Origin: an uncultured Verrucomicrobiota bacterium
GTDB lineage: Bacteria > Verrucomicrobiota > Verrucomicrobiia > Limisphaerales > UBA1319
Assembly (NCBI GenBank): GCA_903845125.1
Contig: CAIMWS010000465.1
Span: forward strand, 1-50,940
Length of the DNA stretch: 50,940 nt
Direction: 5' to 3'
Of the stretch, positions 41,038 through 49,700 are shown piece after piece. The position numbers and the translations under genes were made by a program. Every line of letters starts with the position of its first letter. The stretch's first letter is position 1. Below the pieces are notes generated by a model. The model had not been told where the DNA came from and did not search any database. It was given only the letters and a program-made list of their open reading frames with translations.

Positions 41038-42147
41038 CTAAGGAAGTTTGTGGTTCCGCAAATGGGGATCGTCGGACTTATGATTCGGGCACGCGGGATT
41101 GACGCCAATGGGATTCAGAATATAGGCGCCACCCACCGGACACCTTGGCTCCACTCTGATATAATCCGGGACCAAGTCGCTCATTTTGCATTCATCGCCG
41201 TTTTTCTTCTTATTTTCCGAGGCCCAGACTTCCTTGGCGCCTTCCAATTGTTTGAGATTGGCGAGGCAACGTTTCTCCATCGCCGCCATTGGATCTTGAG
41301 CAGAGCGAGCCAATTTCAAGGTCCAAGCGCCGCCCCAAGTAAGGCCGGCCAAGTCCAGGCCTTTCTCGGAGGGCAATTTGATCAAGGTTTCTTTTTTCTC
41401 GCCCACGGCCAGGGTGACAAAGGTATTGCCGCCCGATTTCCGCGCCGAAGTGATCTGGTAGTCGTGGGTGGCTACAGCGTCATCGCCGGAAACCCGCAAC
41501 CTGCCGTCTGTGAATTCGAAACTGGCGCCTTTCATGAGTCCCGATCCGCCCTGGCCGCCGCCTTGGGATGTGGCATCCACACATTTCCAGGAGCTTCCAG
41601 TCAGCCAGGTTTCAACCTCGCTTTTCAATGCTCCATCGCCGGCCTTCGCCGGTGGATTTTCCTTTTTGGCAGAGGCTGGTTCGGGCTTTGTTCCGGCCTC
41701 CTTTTGGGGGGCGAGATTCTTCAATTGATACACCACCTCGATGCTGTTTTGCTCGTATATCAACTGGTCCTTTTCCCCGATTTTCAGGATCGTGTCCCCG
41801 GCTTGATGTTCGCTGCCACCCAGTTTTTTGGTCTTCAGCCGGACAGTTCGGCCCTCTATTTCCCAAGTGCCGGCATACTCATTGCCGCTCTCATCCAACT
41901 TCAAGGTGTAATTCCCTTCCAGGTCGAGCGTCAGGGCGCCCGTGAACGATTTCGAGCCGGCCACCGTGACGTAGCGACCGGCCAAAGCCGTGCGCCCAGC
42001 GGCAGCCTTTCTCTCAGACTTGCTGGGGCTGAAAATGACCGCCGCTACAACCAGCAAGGTCAACAGGCCCAGGCAACCCAGGCAGCCTGAAGAACCCTTT
42101 TTTTCCGGCTCAGCTTCCGGCGGTGAATTATTTGGAATTTCGTCCAT
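41038..42147 (-). CDS. Single-span membrane protein with pilin-like C-terminus
   Basis: 369 residues. A short acidic N-terminus (MDEIPNNSPPEAEPEKK) is followed by one membrane span, GCLGCLGLLTLLVVAAVIF (about 21-39). Two beta-rich soluble segments come next: about 55-145, with GRYVTVAGSKSFTGALTLDLE and TWEIEGRTVRLKTKK, like small lipocalin-type domains, and a second about 175-285 after a Lys/Pro/Ala linker. The last about 65 residues (CLANLKQLEGAKEVWASENK, SDLVPDYI, CPVGGAYILNPIGVNPACPNH) match the C-terminal end of verrucomicrobial prepilin-like proteins, although no prepilin helix is present. Role unknown; a membrane-anchored sensor or envelope protein is one possibility. TTGACA and GTTAAT lie just upstream of the ATG. 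Confidence 0.78.
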   Translation of the reverse strand: MDEIPNNSPPEAEPEKKGSSGCLGCLGLLTLLVVAAVIFSPSKSERKAAAGRTALAGRYVTVAGSKSFTGALTLDLEGNYTLKLDESGNEYAGTWEIEGRTVRLKTKKLGGSEHQAGDTILKIGEKDQLIYEQNSIEVVYQLKNLAPQKEAGTKPEPASAKKENPPAKAGDGALKSEVETWLTGSSWKCVDATSQGGGQGGSGLMKGASFEFTDGRLRVSGDDAVATHDYQITSARKSGGNTFVTLAVGEKKETLIKLPSEKGLDLAGLTWGGAWTLKLARSAQDPMAAMEKRCLANLKQLEGAKEVWASENKKKNGDECKMSDLVPDYIRVEPRCPVGGAYILNPIGVNPACPNHKSDDPHLRNHKLP

Positions 42148-42152
42148 GTCCC

Positions 42153-42182
42153 ATTAACTAACTAATATATACATTGTGTCAA
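42153..42182 (-). promoter_or_regulatory. Promoter for the membrane protein, leaderless geometry
   Basis: On the minus strand TTGACA (42177-42182), an 18-nt spacer and GTTAAT (42153-42158). The -10 ends only 5 nt before the ATG at 42147, so transcription would start at the start codon. No Shine-Dalgarno fits. Confidence 0.5.
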
Positions 42183-42411
42183 CCATCTATTTAAATATCC
42201 GAATGAATTTATTTGGTTTGTGGATATTACTTACGGAAAAGCCTGTAAAAGCCGGCCTATCTGTCAGGAAAACACTACAAATGCTTGTATGGTTTACTTG
42301 GCAACCGGGACTGCAACAGCTTTTCATTTTGATATGTCAATCATTTTATAATAACGCATCACCATGGCATTGCCGGAATCAGTCAGTCAAATGCTGGCTT
42401 TCAACTGCGGC

Positions 42412-42440
42412 TTGAAAATAGGCCGGTTTCCGCCTAGGTT
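42412..42440 (+). promoter_or_regulatory. Candidate promoter for the CotH/LTD gene
   Basis: TTGAAA (42412-42417), a 17-nt spacer and TAGGTT (42435-42440). The -10 match is weak (3 of 6), but its distance of 11 nt to the ATG at 42452 equals that of the DUF1080 and second GH29 promoters. The upstream TATAAT at 42347 is an alternative. Confidence 0.35.
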
Positions 42441-42451
42441 GATCGTATTCA

Positions 42452-45400
42452 ATGAACTCGGATCTGATTTTTCGGAATATAGGGCGTCAGTGGCGGCCTG
42501 GGCTGTGGGGCAGGATTTCTCCGGCGTCCACCAACCGGATAGCCCGTAAGACGGTGGTCTTGCTGCTGCTGGCAGCGGCAGGCTATTGGCTGCCCGCCAG
42601 CAACGCGGGCCAGCCGGTGGCGATCAGCGAAATCATGTATCATCCGGTCGAGGAGCCGGCTTTCAACGCCGATGGCACGCCAGTCCTGGACCTCACGCAG
42701 GACGTGCACGAGTTCGTGGAGATTGTCAATTATGGGTCCCAGCCCATCCCGCTGGGCGGCTGGTCGCTGGCCGGTGGGATCCACTACACTTTCCCGGTGG
42801 GAGCCTGGATCAATCCCGGCGAATACCGGGTTGTGGCTCGGGACATGGCGCGCCTCGCGGCGGTGAAGGAGTACGGATTAAGCGCAGCCAGCCTGTTCGG
42901 GCCTTATGCGGGCGGATTGGGGAACGCGGGGGACAAGGTGGTATTGCGGGATGGCCAAGGCCAGACCGTGGATGCGGTGAATTACTCGGCAGGCTTCCCC
43001 TGGCCGATTGCGGCGGACGGCCTGGGGGCGGGCGAAGCTTGGACCCGCCTGAGGCATGCCGATTACCAATACCGTGGCCGCTCGCTCGAACGGGTCAGCT
43101 TCCAGACCTCCGGCCACGATCCCGCCAATTGGCTGGCTTCGCCGCTGGCCACCGGGCCCAGCCCCGGCCGGCCTAATGCCACGCACCGGGAATTGCCGTT
43201 GCCGGTGGTGGTGGAGCTTTCCGCCACGCAGTCCCAGGATGGGCAAACTACCATCCGGGCCGGCCAGGCGGTGCGCCTCCAGGCAGGCTTCTCCGCCACG
43301 AACGAGTTGGGGGCCGTGCAGGTGGAGTATTTCCTGGACGACCCCAACGCCACCAACGAGCCGACCGCCCTGATGGCCATGAGCGCCGCCGGGAACCCGG
43401 CGGAAGGCCGCTTCACGGCGACGATGCCCGGCCAGGCGGACCGCGGCGTGGTCCGCTACCGGATCCAGGCGGAGCGGGCCGGCCACTGGGAAGTGGTATC
43501 GCCCCGGGCTGATGATCCCTTCGCCTGGCACGCCTACTTCGTGAGCCCGGTGCGCACCACCACCTACCCGGCCTATGATTTGTTCATTTCCACCGCCAGC
43601 CTGAATACTCTGGCCACCAATATCAGCCAAAACCCGCGCCGGGTGACCAGCCCCGATCCACCGGGCTATCCCCGGGCCTCTTGGGATGCCACCGAACCGG
43701 CCATATTTGTAGCGGACGGTATCGTCCACGACATCCAGGTGCGTTACCACGGCAGCCGTTACAACCGCAGCCCGGGCAAGCAGTCCTACAAATTTTTCTT
43801 CCCGCGTTATCGCTTGCACCAAGGCCAGCAGACCCTGCTGGTGACCGAAAAAGGCAATGACAACGTGGCCGCCTATGGTTTGTTCCGCGCGGCGGGGCTG
43901 CCAGCCAGCGTCACCCGCTGGGTGGACCTTTATGTGAACAATAATGGTCGCCTGACCCGGCTGCAGTTGGAGGATTATACAGAGGAGATGCTGAAGCGTT
44001 ATCACGGGGAGCAGGCGGCGCTGAATCCGGGGGCGCCGGAGGAAAAACCAGGGGAGCTCTACAAATCCATGGGGGTCATCGATCCACCCGCTGGCGAAGG
44101 CCCTTACGGGCGCGGGGATGGTTCCTTGTTGCCCGCCAGGCTGCCCTACTGGACGCCGCTGGCGCGTTATGAGTGGACTTATCCCATCCAGGACCACGAT
44201 TGGAAAGGCGGCACTTTTTTTCAGAACCTGATCGAGGGGATGTGGCAGGCCCGGGGGGACACCTCCACCGCGACCAACCCGAAGGTTCCGGCCCTGCGGG
44301 CCTTTTTCCTGGAGCATTTCGACGTCGATAAAATGCTCACCTACCATGCGGTGCTCAATTGGATGTGCCCCTGGGACGACACCACCCAGAACCACTTTTT
44401 CTGGCAACAGGCCAATGGTTTGTGGACCATGCTGCCTTGGGATATGGACGCCATGTTCGGCGATGCAGGCGCTTCGATTTTCGCGGGGGAGGTCGGCGAC
44501 CGCAGCAACAATTTCCGGGGCCCGAACTTTTTCAAAGACAGTTTCATCAAGGCGTTCCGGCAGGAACTCAAAGAGCGGAATTTTCTCCTCGTCAATACGC
44601 TGCTCCACCCGGACAACTTGGCCGCCCTGGGCTACGGGAGCTACCGGAGCTTCGCCACCAGCCGCCAGAGCTCAGTGATGAGCCAGTGTGGGCTCGGGAC
44701 CTTCCAGCGGCCGGTCAAACCGGTGAATCAATGGCCTTTAAATGGCGCCACCGCCTTGCCGCCATCGGAGCTGCGGGCCAGCGGATACCTGCATAGCACC
44801 AATCCCGCCCCGGCGCATACCTCCACCACCTGGGAGATTCGGTCCGCCAACGGATCCTACGCCGCACCGGTGTTCCGGCTGGAATCAACCAACTGGCTGA
44901 TTTCCCTGCCGGTCCCCTTCGCGCAGCTGCGCTTCGGGGAAACTTATTACTGGCGGTGCACCTACCAGGACACCAACCGCCACCCCTCCCTGGTTTCAGA
45001 TGAAACCGCCTTCGCCTTCGGGCTGGTAAGCCGGCCGCAAACCAACGTGGTCTCCCTGGCCGCCATCGATGCCAACACCACCTGGAAATACAACCAAACC
45101 GCCACGGACCTGGACGCCAACTGGCGCCAGGCCGCTTACGATGACCGCGCCTGGCCCAGCGGCCCGGCCTTGTTCGCCGTCGAAACCGCGGCGCTGCCCG
45201 AATCCATCCGTACCCCGCTCAAGCTGGGGCAACTGACCTATTATTTCCGGACCCACTTCACGTTTTCAGGGAATACCGCCAGCGCCCTCCTGCGCATGAA
45301 CGTGGTGCTGGACGATGGCGCGGTATTCTATTTGAACGGCCAGGAATTCCACCGCCTGCGCCTGCCCGCCCAGGCCGTTTCCTACTCCACCCTGGCCAGT

Positions 45401-46666
45401 TCCAGCGTGGGCGATGCCGTTTACGAAGGCCCCATCACAGTCGCCACCACCAACCTGGTGGCGGGAGACAATGTCCTGGCCGTGGAGGTTCACCAATCCA
45501 GCGCCTCCAGCTCGGACATCGTTTTTGGGCTGGCGTTGGAAGAAATGCGGATTACCACAGCCGGCGGGAGCGAGGTGGTATTGAATGAGATCGCCGCTTG
45601 CAACCGCACCCCCCAACCGGGCAATCCCTCGTTGGCGGATTGGGTGGAACTCCACAACTCCGGTTCGCAGTCCGTGGATATCACAGGCTGGAGCCTCAGC
45701 GACGATGTGTTCACCCCGCAAAAATACCTGTTCCCGCCTGGAACCACCCTGCCCCCCCACGCCGGCTTGATGGTTTGGTGTGACCGCATCCTCACCAACC
45801 CGGGCTTGCACACCGGCTTTGGGCTGAAAGCGGAGGGGGAAACAGTGCTGCTCTTCAGTCCGGGCGCCGCCGGCCCGGTATTGAAGGACGCCGTGCAGTA
45901 TGGCATGCAGGCACCCGATCTCTCAATCGGCCGCGTGCCCGATGGCAGCGGCGCCTGGCAATTGGCCCATCCCACTCCCGGCCTCGCCAATGAGGCGCAG
46001 CCGGTGGGTCCGGCCGGCCCGCTCAAGATCAACGAATGGATGGCCAGCCCGGTAACAGGCGATGACTGGCTTGAATTATTCAATCCCCAAGCTCTGCCGG
46101 TGCCGCTGACTGGATTAACGCTGGCCGGCCAGGGGCCGGTGGCTGGTGCGCCAATCGCTCCCTTGTCGTTTATCAGCGCCCGGGGTTTTACCACGTTTTT
46201 CGCCAGCCAGTCGGACGGCATGGAGGCAGACCATACTCCTTTCAAATTGAGTGCCTCCGGGGAAACCATTTGGCTGCTCGACACCAACCTGGCGGTGATC
46301 GACCGTGTGGCCTATGCTGCCCAATCGCCAGGCATCTCCCAAGGGCGGTGGCCCGATGGAGCTCCCCAAATCCTCGCCTTTCCCGGTTCACCATCCCCTG
46401 GGGCGGCTAATAAACTGGCGGGTAATGACGAAGTCAAAATCGGCCAGGGGCAGTGGCTGGAGGGGGCCTTCGTATTGACGTTCGAGGTGCCAGCCAACCA
46501 GGCGTGGCAGGTGGAATTTACGGAGTCGCTCTCGGGCCCCCAATGGGTGGTCCTGGCCAATTTTGCGGCTGAGGCTTCTCACCGTAGCCTGGCCCTCACC
46601 AATCGCCTGCCGGAAATGCCTCGGGAGCGCTATTACCGGCTGCGCGCCACTGGCATTGGGCCCTGA
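42452..46666 (+). CDS. CotH kinase-like protein with lamin-tail domains
   Basis: 1404 residues. A signal-like segment (KTVVLLLLAAAGYWLPASNAG) follows a 32-residue basic n-region; no later Met is available. A lamin-tail domain comes first (about 50-195: VAISEIMYHP, HEFVEIVNYGS), then an Ig-like spacer (about 230-350) and a CotH domain (about 365-720: QVRYHGSRYNRSPGKQSYKF, MLPWDMDAMFGD with Asp664 and Asp666). CotH proteins are atypical protein kinases or phosphotransfer enzymes. Fn3-like and galactose-binding-like modules (about 740-1030) lead to two more lamin-tail domains (about 1035-1165 and 1190-1310). The end RERYYRLRATG is the usual finish of secreted verrucomicrobial proteins. Probably a secreted or surface protein acting on an adjacent partner. 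Confidence 0.88.
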   Translation: MNSDLIFRNIGRQWRPGLWGRISPASTNRIARKTVVLLLLAAAGYWLPASNAGQPVAISEIMYHPVEEPAFNADGTPVLDLTQDVHEFVEIVNYGSQPIPLGGWSLAGGIHYTFPVGAWINPGEYRVVARDMARLAAVKEYGLSAASLFGPYAGGLGNAGDKVVLRDGQGQTVDAVNYSAGFPWPIAADGLGAGEAWTRLRHADYQYRGRSLERVSFQTSGHDPANWLASPLATGPSPGRPNATHRELPLPVVVELSATQSQDGQTTIRAGQAVRLQAGFSATNELGAVQVEYFLDDPNATNEPTALMAMSAAGNPAEGRFTATMPGQADRGVVRYRIQAERAGHWEVVSPRADDPFAWHAYFVSPVRTTTYPAYDLFISTASLNTLATNISQNPRRVTSPDPPGYPRASWDATEPAIFVADGIVHDIQVRYHGSRYNRSPGKQSYKFFFPRYRLHQGQQTLLVTEKGNDNVAAYGLFRAAGLPASVTRWVDLYVNNNGRLTRLQLEDYTEEMLKRYHGEQAALNPGAPEEKPGELYKSMGVIDPPAGEGPYGRGDGSLLPARLPYWTPLARYEWTYPIQDHDWKGGTFFQNLIEGMWQARGDTSTATNPKVPALRAFFLEHFDVDKMLTYHAVLNWMCPWDDTTQNHFFWQQANGLWTMLPWDMDAMFGDAGASIFAGEVGDRSNNFRGPNFFKDSFIKAFRQELKERNFLLVNTLLHPDNLAALGYGSYRSFATSRQSSVMSQCGLGTFQRPVKPVNQWPLNGATALPPSELRASGYLHSTNPAPAHTSTTWEIRSANGSYAAPVFRLESTNWLISLPVPFAQLRFGETYYWRCTYQDTNRHPSLVSDETAFAFGLVSRPQTNVVSLAAIDANTTWKYNQTATDLDANWRQAAYDDRAWPSGPALFAVETAALPESIRTPLKLGQLTYYFRTHFTFSGNTASALLRMNVVLDDGAVFYLNGQEFHRLRLPAQAVSYSTLASSSVGDAVYEGPITVATTNLVAGDNVLAVEVHQSSASSSDIVFGLALEEMRITTAGGSEVVLNEIAACNRTPQPGNPSLADWVELHNSGSQSVDITGWSLSDDVFTPQKYLFPPGTTLPPHAGLMVWCDRILTNPGLHTGFGLKAEGETVLLFSPGAAGPVLKDAVQYGMQAPDLSIGRVPDGSGAWQLAHPTPGLANEAQPVGPAGPLKINEWMASPVTGDDWLELFNPQALPVPLTGLTLAGQGPVAGAPIAPLSFISARGFTTFFASQSDGMEADHTPFKLSASGETIWLLDTNLAVIDRVAYAAQSPGISQGRWPDGAPQILAFPGSPSPGAANKLAGNDEVKIGQGQWLEGAFVLTFEVPANQAWQVEFTESLSGPQWVVLANFAAEASHRSLALTNRLPEMPRERYYRLRATGIGP

Positions 46667-46734
46667 TTTCCCCCGGATTTTTTCCTGGGACGATACGGAT
46701 CGGGTCGTGCAATGGAGTTTGGATGGAAGTCTGC

Positions 46735-49700
46735 CTAATACGCCGGGTAAACCGCGCGGTAAATGCCCATCGCCGAGCCGCCCACCAGTTCCGAATACTC
46801 GAAAATTCCCGTGCCCCAGGATCCCTCGCTGGCCGGCGCCACCAAGTTGGCCCGCTTCTCCCACACCCCATTGGCCGACCCTGTGTATTCGATCGTGTAG
46901 ATCATGCCCGGCAAGCCCGACCAACGGATGACCACGCGGCCATCAACCACCACTGGCCCGTAAACCAGCTGCACCGCCAAGGAATCCCTCACCATCACGT
47001 CCACCGTCCCGCTGGCTGCCGGCCCGTAGCCGTCGCTGACCTCATAGATGAAGCGATCCGTCCCCACGTAATCCTTCGGGGGCGTGTATGTCACCAGCCC
47101 ATTGGCCAGCGCCACCTCCCCACCCTTGGCACTGGCCGGGCTGACCCCCGTTACCGCCAGCGCCAGCCCGTCCGGATCCGTGTCGTTGAGGAGGAGCTTG
47201 GCCACCACCATACTGGCTGCCTGGTTCCGGTAAACCCCCAGCGCGTCATTGCCCGCCACCGGCGGCCGGCCCGAGGGCTGGATCACCTGCGCCAGCGCCG
47301 CGGAGGAAGCGGCATCGTAGGCCGCGCTGCCCTCATAGGCCGCGCTGATCGGATGGGTGCCCACCGGCAGGCTGCCCACCACCAGGGTGGCCCGCCCGTT
47401 GAGAATGGCCGCCGCCCCCAGCACCGCCGCCCCACTCAGGAACGTCACCGTCCCGGAGGTCGGCGAGGGAAAGAGCGTAGCGCTGAACTCGACCGGGTCC
47501 CCGCACCGCGCCGGGTTGGCGGAACTGCCCATCATCACCAAGGGCGTGATCCGGATAATGGTCATCGGGAACAGGTCCGAGAGGCTTTCCCCGTAATTCC
47601 CCGCCCCCTGGTAAACCCCCAGGATCGAGTGCACCCCCAAGCCAAGCGCCGTGGTCGTTGCTGAAGCCTCCCCATTGGGCTGCACCGTCCCGCTCCCCAG
47701 CACCGCCCCCGCCGGGAGCGGCCCGCCCGCAGCCACCACTGCGGCGAGGCCCTGGTTCCGCAGCCACTGACACACGGTTTCCCAGCCGGGATTGCCCCCC
47801 AACTGCCCCTGGTTGGCCAGCCAGTCCCGGATGGCATCGCCATCCAGAAACGTGACGATGCCCGTCGTATTGGTCGGAGTCATCCGCGCCGTGAACGTCA
47901 CCACATGATTGGTGATTCCCGGTTGGAGCACCGAGTGCAGCACCATCACCGGAGTCGCCTGAGCCACGACCTGTTCCAGGACCTCCGAAACCGCCCCTTG
48001 GTAATTCCGGTCCGAGCTGGTCTCATACACTGCTGTGACCGGTCGCCGTCCCGCATCCAAGGCGCTGGTGGCGAACACCGCCACCCCGCCCGCCAGGGTG
48101 CTCTGCCCCAGCACCGACGCGCCGTCCTTGAAGATTACCACCCCGCTGAGGGTGGCCGGAGTCAGCGTGGCGGAAAAGACTACGTTAGTGCTGTAAACGG
48201 ACGGGTTGAGCGAGGAGGCCAGCACCACCTTGGGCGTGGCCGGATAGATGGTCAGCGGCCCGTTTACCAGCGCCAAGTCGTAGCAATTGTCGTGCCCACC
48301 GCTCAGCGTGATGGGGTAAATCCCCACCGGATCGGCGCTCGTGGCAACCGTCGCTGCCACCGGCAGAGCGTCCAGCACCGCCTCCGTCTCCCCATTGGCA
48401 AAACCGCGGTAGCGGATGGTCAGCGCCGGGTTGGTTGCCAGATACGGCCGGCTCTGGGCCTCCGCGGTAGCCGTCAGCACTGCTTTGCCCACCATCAGCG
48501 TTCCGTTGGCCAGGGCGATCTTGTAGTTGTTGTCCACCCCACCCTTGAGCGTGATCGGATACAACCCGGAAACGCTCGCAGGGGTGGCCGCCGTGGAGGC
48601 CACCGGCGGCGCATCCAGATCCGCCACCTGGTCCCCGTTGAGAAGGCCCGTATAGGTGATCGTCAAGGCGGGATTGGGTTCGCCGTAGGCCCGGCTCTGC
48701 GCATCGGCCCGCGCAGTCAGCACCGCCTTATAGACCGTCAGCACACCCGCCACGTAGTGGAACTCGTAGTTGCTGGACATTCCACCACTCATCGTGATGG
48801 GATACGTCCCCACGGCGCTGGCGCTCGTGGCCGTGGTGCTGACCACGGGCTTGGCCCCCAGCACCACCTCCGTCTCCCCATTGGCAAACCCGCTATAGCT
48901 GCAGGTCAGCGCCGGGTTGGCCGCCCCGTAAGCCCGGCTCTTCGGGTTCGCCGTCACCGTCAGCTGCGCCTTGCCCACCGTCAACGTCGCATTGGCCAGC
49001 GCGATCTTGTAATTATTATCCACCCCGCCCTTGAGCGTGATCGGATACAACCCGGGAACGCTCGCAGGGGTGGCCGCCGTGGAGGCCACCGGCGGTGCAT
49101 CCAGATCCGCCACCTGGTCGCCGTTGAGCAAGCCCGTGTAGGTGATCGTCAAGGCAGGGTTGGCCTCGCCGTAGGCCCGGCTTTGCGCATCGGCCCGCGC
49201 GATCAACACCGCCTTGTAGACCGTCAGCACGCCCGGCACATATTTGAACTCGTAGTTGCCGGCCACCCCACCGCTCACCGTGATGGGATACGTCCCCACC
49301 GCGCTGGCGCTGGTGGCGGTGGTGCTGGCCACGGGTTTGGTCCCCAGCACCGCCTCCGTCTCACCAATGGCAAACCCGCTGCAGCTGTAGGTCAGCGCCG
49401 GGTTGGCTGCCCCGTAAGCCCGGCTCTTGGCCTCCGCCGTCACTGTCAGCGTTCTGACAGTGATATCGGCCAAGGCTGAGGGCTGCGTCAACGTGTAGTT
49501 CAGTGAATCAGCACCGGCGATCATCAGGCCCGAGATAGTAACGGCCTGGGCCGTCCCAACCGTTTGATTGCCAAACACTCCGGTGGCTCCGGTCTTGTTC
49601 AAGGTCACTTCGTCACCGGACACCACTCCGACCAAAGCGGCGCCCGTGGTATCCAAGGTCACGGCAAGCGTGCCATCGTAAACCTTGTTGGCAGCCGTGA

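Larger units (their letters stand above)
42148..42451. other. AT-rich divergent intergenic region
   Basis: 304 bp between the divergent starts of the membrane protein (-) and the CotH/LTD protein (+). It is clearly more AT-rich than its surroundings. It holds the two promoters listed separately, and a perfect TATAAT at 42347-42352 on the plus strand with a poor -35 (TTCATT, 42323-42328), which could be an additional start for the CotH gene. No gene is visible. Confidence 0.55.

Noticed and set aside
42878..44608. 576-codon minus-strand ORF opposite the CotH gene
   Set aside because: The sense strand has the CotH and lamin-tail motifs; the antisense product has none.
47905..49479. 524-codon plus-strand ORF, and 46723-47664, opposite the repeat protein
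   Set aside because: They are antisense shadows of the GC-rich repeat coding sequence: His/Arg/Gly-rich with no domain and repeat-like because the sense strand repeats. The minus-strand frame has clear YDG, MBG and Ig-like domains.
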